Below, piece after piece: positions 11,093 to 22,126 of a stretch of 64,000 bases of DNA. Below the pieces are notes generated by a model, which saw only the letters and a program-made list of their open reading frames with translations, ran no database searches and had not been told where the DNA came from. Position 1 is the first letter of the stretch. The number at the start of each line of letters is the position of its first letter. Source of the DNA: Imbricaverruca yamaguchii. Lineage: Eukaryota; Arthropoda; Thecostraca; Neoverrucidae. The position numbers and the translations under genes are program-made. Location of the stretch: the NCBI GenBank assembly GCA_034440575.1, contig JAOTOL010001505.1, forward strand, positions 1,109,501 through 1,173,500. Direction: 5' to 3'.

Positions 11093-11280
11093 ACAATGCC
11101 GGAAGCTGTGGCCGGGCGGACGGCCTACCTATTGGACCCGTGTTGGGAGCGAGCGTACGTCGTGAAGGGGTCCAAGCACCACCCTGTGTCCCCGGGCCCG
11201 TCCCGCCGGCACCACAGTCAGGTCCAGGAGTGGCCCGGAAGAAGAAGAGGACAGCCCCGAGAGCCCCACGCCTGCCGCAG
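11093..11280 (+). CDS. Gene 1, candidate exon 1 (first recognised)
   Basis: A 188 bp GC-rich exon lies between an acceptor CCGTTGCAG and a strong donor CTGCCGCAG|GTGAGT. In the frame that matches exon 2 it begins in phase 1 and ends in phase 0, and encodes about 62 residues rich in Gly, Pro, Ala and Arg. It contains SCGRADGLPIGPVLGASV and ends with a basic VARKKKRTAPRAPRLPQ, a possible nuclear-localisation-like cluster. A second frame is also open, so the choice rests on phase: phase 0 out matches the phase 0 acceptor of the exon at 15245. The acceptor has a weak pyrimidine tract. Earlier exons must exist because it starts in mid-codon. No known domain. Confidence 0.45.
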
Positions 11281-11609
11281 GTGAGTCAGCAAACTGAGTG
11301 CATGGTGATGCTGATGACTGATGATGGTTCACCGCATGGACATCAGATGATTTGGCTTTGCATTTATCCTGCTAAGTGAAATATCCCGACGCACAAATGT
11401 TTTTTCCGGTACCCAGTTTTTTATAGGAATGCGCGGTTTAACATCCAAGGTCAAACGACTTGTGGTATGTACTAGAAACGTTTGCTGTGATTTGCCTTGA
11501 TAATCGACTAAGATCGTACTCCGAAAATTATAACGAAGACTGGGGGTACTCGAGTATGTCGAATAAGAATGCCAATGTGTTGCAACTATCATGGAACCAA
11601 TTTATTTTA

Positions 11610-12451
11610 GCCCGTACCGTCTCGGAGGAGGGGGTCTTCAACCGCCCCCTCGGGTTTTACACGGATAGTGAACGAACGGCCCAAGGCAGCGCGCCAAAAT
11701 TCGGCATACTTTTTTCCACTTCAATTTGGCATGCTGTGTCAAAATCTTCAAGTCAGATCGTCTTGGGTCAACGAGTTAGTCAAGGTCAAGTGGGGTCATC
11801 TCCAAAAAAGTTCAACCAGTCGTCACTCTTTAACACACAGATATTTTAATGAAACGTTCAGCGTTTACTTATCTTTAAGGATGCAATAAAACGTACGAGA
11901 GGAACTTTTAATATTTTCCCTTTTTGATTACTTGTAAATTGTGCATATTTGCCTATTTGAGTTCAAATAGAATATTCTGGCTAAAGTAAACTTTCTTATT
12001 AAGACAAGTTGACTTCCAACAACGTTTCTCGGTCTGTTCTACCCAATAGAAAACGAAAATTAAAGACAATTTGAAAACTCAACATTTTGAAATTTGAAGA
12101 ATAATTTTTATTTTGCGGGGCCCCAAAAAAATATGGCCCTGGTCGATTTGGCTTTCTTTTTCTGATTAAAAATTATTTTTACGCTTTCAAATATCCCCAA
12201 AATGAACTTCCCAGAGACAAATACATAATGTAAGTCATGAATTGTCGTGAAAATCTAGCCCCCTAGTAACATCACCTTTGGATAATTTTTTTTTCAGGGG
12301 GTTGGACCCGGACCCTACTCGTCGAGCGCTTTCCGATGACACATGTTTCGTTTTCGTGCGACGCTTAGTTTGGATTTAAGAGGGGGTGGTTACTATACAA
12401 CCCCCCCCCCCGAGACTGAGTGTGAGGATCTGACAGGAGAGACGGCACGGC
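11610..12451. mobile_element. TTAA-flanked non-autonomous element, copy 1
   Basis: The ends are inverted: the left end reads CCCGTACCGTCTC into the element and the right end reads GCCGTGCCGTCTC. TTAA follows the right end and a degenerate TTTA precedes the left. A related copy is at 33640-34390 and a short fragment at 26272-26356. Shared internal text includes GATATTTTAATGAA and GTGTGAGGATCTGAC. A TTAA target is typical of piggyBac and Kolobok elements. No transposase is encoded. Confidence 0.65.
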
Positions 12452-13049
12452 TTAAGGCCCGCCACCCAAGATCATGTGGCCAGGAGTGTCCTGATCATGT
12501 GACACTCCATACTCCTACCCAACTACTGCAAGAAACTTACTTCAACATCATAAAATAAACAGCGAAGTCGTTATACTCCCAGCTAAAAGATGAAAAAAAA
12601 TAAACACGTGAAAATAAAAGATGAAAAATAAAACAAATAAAAGCTTTGTATGTACCGACGCTGGGTGCATACAAAGCACCCAGTGTCGGAGCAATATAAC
12701 CAACAACAAGGAATGCTGTAAGTAGTCATTCCCCAAGTAGGCACATGACTTGTCCTAGATCCTTCCCAAAAAGAAGCCAAGGGTTAAATAGTACTGTTAG
12801 TAGCTGGTTTATCACCAGATGGTAGAGGGAACTCCTAGGGACAGACCGTCTATGATCAACAGGCACCTGTGTGAAGGTTGATTTTGTAAAAGTTCGCATA
12901 AAATATTTACTTTCCCCGAGTATTTATGTGGCTTCAAAATTATTTCCTTTTGATGTGTTACCATTGGTCCACTATCACAGACAGATGCGTATTCATGGGT
13001 AGTGAGTGGTGGAGGTGCTTGGGACATATAGCTGGCAATATTTCGAAAG

Positions 13050-14557
13050 ACATAAGACATAAAGACATAAAAGATTGGTGCAACTATGAGCCACAAGGGC
13101 CCTTCTTGGTTGCACTCTGTACACCGAACCAGTTGCCCACCAAATCCGTCAATCAGCCCTCCCTGTAATACTGAAAAGCAAGCCCTCTATTCTTATAATG
13201 ATTGTCTTTGCTGTTTTTAAAGATGTTCAATGTGCTGCTACTGACAATGTTTTCTGGCAGCTGGTTCCAGTGTTCCACTACCCTGTTGGTGAAGAAAGTC
13301 TGCCTTAACTTTGTTCTGCTGTGGTTAACTTTAATTTTGAATTTATGACCTCTAATTGCATCATTTCTGTTCAATTCAACCATTTTCCCAATATATCCCT
13401 CTCCAGACCATGGACAAATTTAAAGACCTCAATGAGATCTCTCAGCCGTCTATATTTAAATGAAAACATATTCAATTTCTTCAATCTTTCCTCATACGCC
13501 AGGTAGCTTATGCCATTAACCATTTTTGTAGCCCTCTTTTGTACTCTCTCTAAAAGTCAACAATCTTTTTCATAGCTAGGAGACCAAGCTTGGATGCAGT
13601 ATTCCAAATGTGGCCTGACATATTCACAGTAAAGCTTCCTGATGACTTCCTCACTTCTGTATCATGCATTCCTATTTATTGCCCCGAGTATTCTCAGTGC
13701 CTTCTTCCTGGCTTCTTTGGTCTGTTCTGATGCCCCAAAATTTGTGTTGAGAATAACACCTAAATCCTTCTCATGTTGAGTCACTGATAGCACTTGGCCA
13801 CCCATCAAGTATGGAGCCTTCATATGCTGCTTACCTACATGCATGATTTTGCACTTATCAAAGTTAAATTTCATTTGCCATTCTTCGGACCACTTCACAA
13901 GTTTGTCTAAGTCTTTTTGCAGCGAGATATGCTCATCTTGACCTGTTATTGCCTTAAAGACCTTCAAATCATCCGCAAATGTAAAAACTTTACTGCTTAG
14001 GCCACTTTCAATGTCATTTACAAATATTATGAACAGTAGTGGCCCTAGTACTGACCCCTGAGAGACTCCACTAAGAACATTTTGCCATGATGACTTTGTG
14101 TCATTTAGCATCACTCTTTGCTGTCTCTCTGTAAGCCACAACTCTATCATTTTAAGATGCTACCTGCAATACCATGGGACTGAAGCTGTATCATTCACCG
14201 TTTATGGGGTACCTTGTCAAAGGCCTTACTAAAGTCAAGTTATGCTACATCAACCTGATTTCTCTGATCAAATTGTTCTGTGGCGAAGTTCAAAAAGTCC
14301 ACGAGATTTGTGAAACACGATCGTCCTTTTCTAAACCCATGTTGAGTATTTTGAATCAATCTGCTACCTTCCAGATAACTAACTATTCTATCCTTGGTAA
14401 TTGATTCGAGTACCTTGCAGACTAGGGATGTGAGACTTATTGGCCTATAGTACGCCCTGGCGTTGAAAACATCCATGCATCCAATATCGCGAGGAAAGAG
14501 TAGGTTCTCCCACTCTTTCCTAGGAGAAGAGTGGGATGTTTTACAATGTCTTCCCAC
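13050..14557 (-). pseudogene. CR1-like non-LTR copy 1 (TTTATGTC family), decayed
   Basis: Reverse transcriptase pieces appear on the minus strand in three frames. They are 14557-14240 (RPISLTSLVCKVLESITKDR and QHGFRKGRS), 14150-13662 (QGSVLGPLLFIIFVNDIESG with catalytic FADDLKVF, then KDLGVILN), and 13383-13153, the C-terminal FFTNRVVEHWNQLPE stretch. Frameshifts and stops separate them, so the copy is dead. The 3' end is a run of TTTATGTC octamers, read as GACATAAA at 13050-13073. Short octamer tails are characteristic of CR1 elements. The 5' part with endonuclease is missing. Confidence 0.85.
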
Positions 14558-14959
14558 TAGGTTTTAGAACAGGTGATGTGATGCCCTGAAGATTAGGTTT
14601 GCGCCCCCAACTTCGCAGCAAAAAAATACACCCGTGAGTTGAGATGTTGTGAACCATAAACAAAAACTTGTGTGACATGTGGCGAATTCAAATCTTGTGA
14701 CAAATTCAATATTTTCAGGGGTGTATAAAGCCACATCAAATAGCAATTTGGCTTTGCGCTGCTTGGTAGTGGAGGAATTGACCCAAGAATCGTTTCTGGT
14801 TTCCACTTTTTGGGTCGATCCCGTGCCCATCCTGAATGGGAAATGAAAAACACTTCCTTGGCGGAAAGCGGGAAGAAGCAAACACGTGGTATAAAATGTT
14901 GCCTTCGTCAGGGCGTATACCATGCTCTGCTCCAACGCCACGCCATCCTCCTTCACATA

Positions 14960-15225
14960 CTATCACTCACTGCTCACGCAAACGCTGTGCTGCATGTGCT
15001 GCACACGCTACTGCTGCATATGTTGCACACGCCACTGCCACATGTACTGCACACACTACTGCTGCATGTGCTGCACACACTATTGCCGCATGTGCTACCC
15101 GCACCACTCCTGTGTGTGATGCACACACTACTGTCACATGTGCTGCGCACACCACTGCTACATGTGCTGCACACACTACTGCCACATGTGCTACACCCGC
15201 TATTGCCACACTTGCTGCGCATGCT
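14960..15225 (+). repeat. 30 bp minisatellite next to a splice acceptor
   Basis: About nine units of a 30 bp sequence of the form CTGCACACACTACTGCYRCA plus TGTG. It ends about 20 bp before the acceptor of gene 1 exon 2. All frames are open because the unit is a multiple of three and free of stops, which creates misleading long frames through 14810-15763. Confidence 0.85.
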
Positions 15226-15244
15226 ATTGCTCTTCCCTCCTCAG

Positions 15245-15495
15245 GGCCACGCTCCCTCGGGGATGTCCGAGGGAGATGCCACCCCGCCGGTGGCACGGTC
15301 GGAAGCGACGCCGGCGCCTGTCTGCGAGCTGCCAGCTCAGCTGGACGAGCGGACGCCAGTGGCGACGAGTGACATCAGGTCAATCGGCCGGCCAGCACCA
15401 TGGGACCGTCCACCGGCAGCCGAGCCAGCAGCCGGCCATGCAGAGTCGGCAGCTCCTGGTCACCGTGGCGACGGCTCCACCGGTCGCCCTGGCAG
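15245..15495 (+). CDS. Gene 1, exon 2
   Basis: A 251 bp exon has acceptor TTGCTCTTCCCTCCTCAG and donor GGCAG|GTCAGT. It starts in phase 0 and ends in phase 2. It encodes about 83 residues, Ala/Pro/Glu/Ser-rich and predicted disordered by composition, including GMSEGDATPPVARSEATP and LDERTPVATSDIRS. The pyrimidine-rich acceptor is one of the best in the window. Phase 2 at the end matches the single leading C of exon 3, giving a Ser codon at the junction. Base composition is much richer in GC than the intron around it. No family recognised. Confidence 0.6.
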
Positions 15496-16231
15496 GTCAG
15501 TGACGTCGCAGCGTGAGCCTGGACCTTATCAACGCGGCGGAGAGACAGTCTCGCGTCGGCAGAGTCCAGACGCGCACCTACGCCAGGTGTCGCCACGCAA
15601 CAGACCACGACTGACGCTGACATTTCCTGACCTGACCTGGCTCATGACCTGGGCACTCGGTGCCGGCGATGCGATAGCTTCATGCGTGTTTCGTTCATGG
15701 CATGCTCAGCCATTCCTCGAAAGCGACTCATTGTGCGGCATCCCACGCCTGGTCGTGTTGTGATCTTTAAGGACACCTCCGTACTTGTGCTAAAAACCAT
15801 GAGCTCACCGGGCTCTTTTTGAACTGTTGTCCGGATCGATGACTTGCGGCGTGGAAAGTTAACACGCAATACATCGCGAGGCAAACACATCACGTTCTGT
15901 GCGATAATACAGTCGTTAATGCGATAATTCAGAATGAATGGATCAGCAGTAGGAGCAATTATTACGACAATTATTTCCATCGACCACGCCAGCGTTAGCC
16001 GTGCATTGCCCATCGTCCGTGGTGGTGATGATGACAATTATCAAACAATAGTGTTATGATGATTATATATTGCGAAAGTGCTCCTGCTTCCACGCCGTGT
16101 GTTGCCAAGTTTGTCCGCACGGGATTGTTCCCTGCGATGTGCACACGTCTGACTGGATGTGATTGTTCAGCGTTGCATAGAGCTGCCGCCTGCAACTGAA
16201 ACGTACTTGCATCATCCCTGTGTGCCACCAG
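15496..16231 (+). other. Gene 1 intron 2 (predicted)
   Basis: AT-richer than the flanking exons. The minus-strand frame across 15642-16037 looks like chance. No repeat recognised. Confidence 0.4.
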
Positions 16232-16869
16232 CTCGGAAGACATACCCGATACGTCAGCAGGGGACCCAGGATGGGCCGATACGTCAACAAAGGACCCAGT
16301 ATGGGCCCAGACGTCAGCAAGGGACCCAGTATGGGCCGAGACGCCAGCAGGGGATCCAGGATTCGCTGATACCGCAGCCCGAGGCTCGGGATCCATCGGG
16401 ATATCGCAGGATGACTTGGCGTTGGTCGAGACCTCCGTCGAGGAGCGGGGCTCCACCGAGTATCTGGCCGACGACCGGCGGTCCGCCGGCTGTTCGACGG
16501 AAGACCTGAGTTTCATCGACAAGTCGGCGGACGACCCGGAGACGGACAGGACCTCGTCCGGCAGCCGGGGCTTCGCCGGAGTCGGGCTCGTAGCCGGCGA
16601 GTCCCTCTCAGACCGAGCCGCGGCTGACGCTCATGGCTTAGTCAGGGCGTCGACCACGTTTGCGACAGGCTACGTCGCTGGTGTCCGCAAGAGTCGTGCC
16701 CCTGCACGGCCGCTGCCGCCGGTCTTGGTACCCGGCCGACTCCCAGGAGCCGCTATACTGGGTCGTGACATTGGCCGCACTGCTCCCACCCTGGGGACAG
16801 CAGCAGAGAGAATCAAGGTATCGGCTCGGGCGCAGAAGGGTGGACACGGACGAGGCCGACCAGTTGCAG
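16232..16869 (+). CDS. Gene 1, exon 3 with decapeptide periodicity
   Basis: A 638 bp exon has acceptor CCCTGTGTGCCACCAG and donor CAGTTGCAG|GTCAGT, entering in phase 2 and leaving in phase 1. The first ~110 residues are about eleven degenerate 10-residue units ending in a TS/TP/TA step: AGDPGWADTS, TKDPVWAQTS, ARDPVWAETP, AGDPGFADTA, and then more diverged copies such as TEDLSFIDKS. At DNA level this is a 30 nt tandem repeat that keeps the frame. The second half is Ala/Arg/Gly-rich and basic at the end (KGGHGRGRPVAG). Other frames and the minus strand are also partly open; the choice rests on splice phase and on the amino acid periodicity. Function unknown. Confidence 0.6.
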
Positions 16870-18388
16870 GTCAGTGGGCGTTGTTTTGGAGGGACATGAC
16901 TGCTGGCGTTGGATAGCAATTGCTAGATTGCGTTATTCATTGATGGACCCTTGCTCGCATCCTGGGGAACGGGACACTTTCTGCCCAGCTCCTCTCCCGT
17001 TTTCTTTTCCCTGTAGCTTGTTGATTTTTTGGCGATCATTCTGAGACTCGGTGTTTTCCTAGCATTACATTTTTATGCGATGTGTCATTTTTACTCTTAT
17101 TCATTCAGAGACGACCTCATAAGTGATTTTTTGGATGCATACTCGGAAAATGTTCTTAGACTGTCAATCGTAACAAGCTCGGTTTCGGCCGTCAGTATCT
17201 TCATAAATATTTCACCGTTCTTCATCAAACTTCGCAGCCAATGATGAATGTCCATAGTCTGATCAGCTACAAACGCGTGATGGTTTATAGTTAATATACT
17301 TACAAGTGGCGCGTCTAAAGGCTTACCAAAGACATGAGTTTACTGGCAAAGTTCATGAACTAGTTGATACGGAGGTATGAATTGATGTGGAGCTACATTC
17401 ACGATTGTGGTATGTTGAGGAAAGGTTTGAGACTTTCGAAAGTGCTATCTAGTCAGGAGCGACCCCAGATGATATGCTTGTGTGACACGCTGCCAACAAG
17501 AATTCTTCGTTCGGTCAGCGTGTCTTTCTTCGTCTGATTTCTTGAACTTATTTTATATGCTTCTTCGATATCAAGTGTCACAGTATGTTAAAATTATTCA
17601 CCTGTATTCATGCTCAATATTCACTTAATTCTTGTCGAACGATGATATTACTTTTAAGCAGGGATGCGGAGCCGGAGCCGGAGCCGGAGCCGGAGCTGGA
17701 GCCGCAGAATCCGGAGCAGGAGCCGCCGGAGCCGGAGCCGGAGCCGGAGCCGCCGGAACATTTTACTCGGAGCCGGAGTCGGAGCTGGAGCCGTCAAAAA
17801 CATGGCGGCTCCGACTCCGAAAGAGGCGTAAATTCAGCAAAATTAGCAAACGTGAAATGTTATATCTAGTATCTATCATTATGCCTAGTATAAAGATAGA
17901 TACAAGGTATATATGGGAAAGCTGCTGATAATTGTCTGAAATTTGCGTCCCTGAGTGGTCACGGCCAACTTTTTTTTAACATCCCCCTAGCTCTTACTTA
18001 ATGGATCGATCACGTTTGGGATGTACGGAGCCGGAGCCGGAGCTGCCGGAACCCATACATTCTGTCCGCAGCCGAAGCAGGAGCCGGAGCCGCCGGAGGC
18101 GATACGTTTTTCCCGCAGCCGGAGCCGGAGCCGGAGCCGCCTGGACATTTTATTCGGAGCCGGAGTCGGAGTCGGAGCCGGGATACTTCCCCGGAGCCGG
18201 AGTCGGAGCCGGAGCCGTACAAAATTTTCCTGGCTCCGCATCCCTGCTTTTAAGCAATTCACACTGTGTAAACATACCATAAACATAAATGTTTACGTGT
18301 TTAACTTTTTTAGATGCCTGAGTCTACCCGAACTAACTCTACAAACGGCACGCCATGATCACGTAGATTCAGTAACATCTGGTTACAG
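16870..18388 (+). other. Gene 1 intron 3 (predicted), holds a hAT MITE
   Basis: 16870-17650 contains nothing I can support. The MITE at 17659-18246 ends 142 bp before the predicted exon 4 acceptor. Confidence 0.4.
17659..18246. mobile_element. hAT-type MITE with perfect 8 bp target duplication
   Basis: The termini are CAGGGATGCGGAGCC and its exact complement at the right end. The element is flanked by CTTTTAAG at 17651-17658 and again at 18247-18254, a perfect 8 bp duplication typical of hAT transposition. Both ends carry GGAGCC hexamer tandem repeats, so its GAGCCG-rich frames (Glu-Pro or Gly-Ala runs) are not genes. The core contains TGATAATTGTCTGAAATTTG, shared with a second, truncated copy at 21798. 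It contains no transposase. Confidence 0.92.
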
Positions 18389-20109
18389 GCTGTCAGGGCG
18401 GTAGCAGCCACATTGCGGGAGCAGGATGGCCGCCAGCGTCGTACAATGGAGACGCCGCGTCGCCAGCATGGCAAGCGGTGGCCGGACGCCAGTGGCGCGG
18501 TCCAAGTCCGAGCTCACCGTCCGCAGCACGACCTCGGCCAGTGCTCCGCCAACGCCACCGACCGCCGCCGCCGGCGGCACCTCCACACTTTGATTTGGAC
18601 GACCAGCTCGATATTGACATCTCCATATTCGACATGGAGGAAAAGCGGCCAACGCACAGGAAGCGGCGCGCCCCGGTCCCACCGGCACCGAGCTCTGGCT
18701 CCGGGGGTACCAGCGAGGTGGTTGGTGCACTGCTACTGCCAACATCGTGCTCCAGAGAAGTGCACGAGGTGACTCGTGCACTGCCTCTGCCAACATCGTG
18801 CTCCAAAGAAGTGGAAGAGGTGAGTCGTGCACTACCAACCCCAACAGCGTGCTCCAGAAGTGTGCAAACGTTGCAAAAGGTTGCACGTGAACTGCCGTTG
18901 GAGGAAGTGGTAAATGTGGAACTGGATTCAAAGACAGACCTGGACCTGGATTCGCCGACACACCGGGGAACAGCTTTCGCAACCAAATCTGGGCCGGGTG
19001 CCGCTACGAACGGGCGAAGTCACGCGGCAGTTGGACTGAGTCACCAAGGGAACCTGAAGCCAACTCCCACAGCCAGCCTGGACGCCACCTCTGTGCCGCA
19101 ATCTGTGCCGACCGCCGTGGGGAACCGGGCACATGCTGCTGACGCCGGACTTACCACTGATGCCTTGCCGGAACTGGCGGTGTCGCCTCTGCCGCCGCCG
19201 GTGCTGCCGCGCACCGTGCTGCTTCCGCCAGAATCGTGGCCACTTCTTGGTGTCACCGTCCACCACCCCGTGGAGCCAGTCTATCACTCTGTGGACCAAG
19301 TCCACCACTCCGTGGAGCCAGTCCACTACCCCGCGGAGCCAGTCCACCACCCCGCGGAGCCAGTCCAACACTCCGCGGAGCCAGTCCACCACCCCGCGGA
19401 GCCAGTCCACCACTCCGCGGAGCCAGTCCACTACCCCGCGGAGCCAGTCCACCACCCCGCGGAGCCAGTCCACCACCCCGCGGAGCCAGTCCACCACCCC
19501 GCTGAGCCAGTCCACCACTCCGTGGAGCCAGTCCACTACCCCGCGGAGCCAGTCCACCACTCCGTGGAGCCAGTCCACCACTCCGCGGAGCCAGTCCACC
19601 ACTCCGTGGAGCCAGTCCACCACTCCGCGGAGCCAGTCCACCACTCCGTGGAGCCAGTCCACCACTCCGTGGAGCCAGCCCATCACTCCGCGGAGCCAGT
19701 CCACCACTCCGTGGAGCCAGTCCACCACTCCGCGGAGCCAGTCCACCACTCCGTGGAGCCAGTCCACCACTCCGCGGAGCCAGTCCACCACTCCGCGGAG
19801 CCAGTCCACCACTCCGTGGAGCCAGTCCACCACTCCGTGGAGCCAGTCCACCACTCCGCGGAGCCAGTCCACCACTCCGTGGAGCTAGTCCACCGGGCCG
19901 ACGACGTGCGGCCGGATGCGGACACACACAGGACGGGCCGCGTCACGTCTCGTCACGCGACAGGCGGCGCCATCAGCTTGGAGCGCGTGACACGTGGCCA
20001 CAATGGAGGCCCGTCACAAGGCGCACACTACCTTGGCCAGCGTGAGCACTACGCTAGGATCATAATCAACCATTCGTGTGTGCATCAGTGGAGGTTGGTT
20101 TCTTTTTGA
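18389..20109 (+). CDS. Gene 1, exon 4 with EPVHHSx heptapeptide array
   Basis: The exon is open from a GGTTACAG acceptor (phase 1, matching exon 3) to a TGA at 20107-20109. The first ~60 residues are Pro/Ala-rich, then HFDLDDQLDIDISIFDMEE and HRKRRAPVPPAP look like genuine protein, and three similar segments of the ALPLPTSCSxEVxEVSR type follow. Residues from about 290 to 500 are some 30 copies of a 7-residue unit, EPVHHSA/EPVHHSV. The exon either ends at the TGA, making it the last exon, or splices out earlier: CAGC|GTGAGC at 20042 (phase 1) and TGGAG|GTTGGT near 20095 (phase 2) are candidates. The minus strand is also open across the array because the 21 nt unit lacks stops. No known domain; probably disordered. 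Confidence 0.55.
19255..19890 (+). repeat. 21 bp tandem repeat coding for EPVHHSx
   Basis: About 30 direct units of GAGCCAGTCCACCACTCCG plus a variable TG or CG. CTCCGTGGA and CTCCGCGGA types alternate, with CCCCGCGGA variants at the start. Unit length is a multiple of three, so the frame is kept. Confidence 0.95.
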
Positions 20110-20614
20110 AGGAGCACGAGTCCGTGAAGAGCTCGCAAGATGACATTAATAGTTGCAGGTTTTCAGATACAATCCTACAGGTGGACCCATTCCATGAATT
20201 TTTGAATCATCAACTTGAGTTTTGCTGAATCATCCCAATAATTTCCTTGGAACTCCTGCCATGCATGTGTGGACGAATAATTGAGGTTGGTTGGTTGCTC
20301 AACTTTATGGGTCTCAATTGTGAAATGCTTACCAGAATGCCTATTACATCAATGCAAGTACGCATATCAAGCACCTATCAACGTTGAGATCTATAAGGAC
20401 ATATTATGCTTCGGATGTTTTTGAAACTGGTAGAGTCAAGGTCGCTGTAAGTTTGTTCTCGTCCTTTTAACTTCGAAACTGTTCCTGCACACATCTAACC
20501 ACGCACTTCGAGACATTGCATTTGTGGTATGCATGCTATAAGTACTATCACAGTATTGCAAGAGGGTAAAAGTTTTTTTTTTTTTTTAATCGGATAGCGT
20601 TGGTTTTCTCTCAG

Positions 20615-21475
20615 TGTATTTATTATACAGTGTATGCCTACGTAATCCATCCATACAATTCCAACATGTTTTGCACTGTGTACGCCACCATGCTGCACAT
20701 TATCCTCGGTAGGATTGCGTTTAATGAATTCATCGATATTCCAGTGGGAGAAACACATTCTGACGAAGACCATGGTGCTGAGTCGTCATGCTCTGGGTCG
20801 GAGATCGTTGCTGAATTAGCAAATCCTGATCCTGAGGTCCTAGCCGGGCCATCATGTCTGAAGCCGAAGTTCGTTGCAGAATCGTTAAATATTAAGCCAA
20901 AGTTAACTGCCAAGTCAGGGTGCTCACCCTCAGACAAAAATGGCTCCCACGAGTACCACTTTGCGGTACTGATGAGCACTGCGGAGTCTAAGGCGTCCAG
21001 TGGCCCACTGACAAATCTTGAGAACACCGGAGGTGAATTGGCGAGTTCTGAGGAAGAACTGCACAAGGAGAATCTACCTAGTGCAGTTCATGAGCCGGAA
21101 GTGGGGGCGCTGGTACCCGTCAGCTGCTCTGGGTCTTCACCAGGGTCGGAAGGTACGGCTGTTGTGAAAACTCGCTCGACAACGACACGTGCTCACACCA
21201 GGAAACGAGTTCGCGTGAGAGAAACTACCTGTGTCGCCTATGCCAGAGAAAGAACTGTGCAGCCATCTAGATGTCAAAGTTTGCTATCGAAGCACCGAGC
21301 ATCGAATAGCCGAAGCCACGACAATGCAACAGGAGAAGCCATGACTTTCCATTCATCGGATGCACCTAGACCTTCGAAGATGAGCGAAGAGAAAGGAGTC
21401 CAGTCGCCGTATGCACGTGGAAAACTTTCGAAATGGGAAGTTATGGAGGAGCATGTTCGAGCTTCCAACAAAAAG
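20615..21475 (+). CDS. Gene 1, exon 5 (5' boundary uncertain)
   Basis: The open frame ends in a strong donor AACAAAAAG|GTAAGC (phase 0). Three acceptors could start it: TTTTCTCTCAG at 20614 (phase 0, best pyrimidine tract), TTATACAG at 20630 (phase 1) or CCTCGGTAG at 20712 (phase 2). Only the latter two match the donor candidates in exon 4. The convincing coding part starts near 20720 with FNEFIDIPVGETHSDEDHG. It continues Ser/Glu/Pro-rich, then a basic TRAHTRKRVRVRETT segment and KLSKWEVMEEHVRASNKK. No known domain is seen. The first ~35 codons may be intron. Confidence 0.55.
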
Positions 21476-21797
21476 GTAAGCTACTCCTCGGATGTAAATA
21501 TATGCTTATAGATACGTAATATATGGTTTCATCACGACTGCAATAGTCAACGCAATCAGCCTGAACTCCGTTCTCCTCCGCGGAACGAGATAATATTTAA
21601 ATGTGGTCACGCTCGAAAGGAAAAAATGCGCCGCTGGAAATATTGTCACTCGCCGCTCCGTGATAATAATGCAGGTATTTTATCGGATTTAATTCGTCAT
21701 TTCCAGACATTTTTCTGGTTTCGTTTTAAGTTCTAAATCTTTTAGAGCAAAACTACCCATTCTTGATTGGTTTCCAAAGGTAGTGGATGATGAGAAG

Positions 21798-22096
21798 CAG
21801 GGGTGCGGAGCCGGAGCCGGAGCCGGAGCCGAAGCCGCCGGAGTCGGAACATTTTGCCCGGAGTCGGAGCCGGAGCCGGGGCCGCCGGGACATTTTACTC
21901 GGAGCCGGAGTCGGAGCCGGAGCCGTCAAAAGCATGGCGGCTCCGACTCCGAAAGAGGTGTAAATTAAACAAAATTAGTGAACGTGAAATGAACACATAA
22001 AGTATAAAGATAGATACAGGGTTTATATGGGAAAGTTGCTTATAATTGTCTGAAGTTTGCGCCCCTGAGTGGTCGCGGCTAATCTTTTTTTACCAG
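21798..22096. mobile_element. hAT-type MITE, copy 2, right end truncated
   Basis: It begins CAGGGGTGCGGAGCCGG and shares the GGAGCC-rich end and the TATATGGGAAAG and TGTCTGAA core of the copy at 17659. Similarity stops near 22096, before any right terminus, about 30 bp ahead of the exon 6 acceptor. Confidence 0.8.
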
Positions 22097-22126
22097 TTCG
22101 GCTTGTTTATATTCCTCCCTGCTCAG

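Larger units (their letters stand above)
11281..15244 (+). other. Gene 1 intron 1 (predicted)
   Basis: The interval holds a TTAA-flanked element (11610-12451), a CR1-like copy on the opposite strand (13050-14557) and a 30 bp minisatellite ending at the exon 2 acceptor. 12456-13049 and 14560-14930 contain nothing else I can support. Confidence 0.4.

Noticed and set aside
14960..15225. CRISPR-like array (30 bp period)
   Set aside because: Units are contiguous with no unique spacers, and the genome is eukaryotic. The same applies to 47375-47555.
14810..15763. 317-codon plus-strand gene
   Set aside because: The first two thirds are chance plus minisatellite sequence. Only 15245-15495 has exon borders and coding character.
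17585..18404. Glu-Pro and Gly-Ala repeat proteins
   Set aside because: They read the GGAGCC repeats at the ends of a MITE with an exact 8 bp target duplication.
19253..19927. Long open frames on the minus strand across the EPVHHSx array (Gly-Leu-Ala-Pro-Arg-Ser or Val-Asp-Trp-Leu repeats)
   Set aside because: A 21 bp unit without stops leaves all frames open. Only the plus frame continues into protein-like sequence and phase-matched splice sites.
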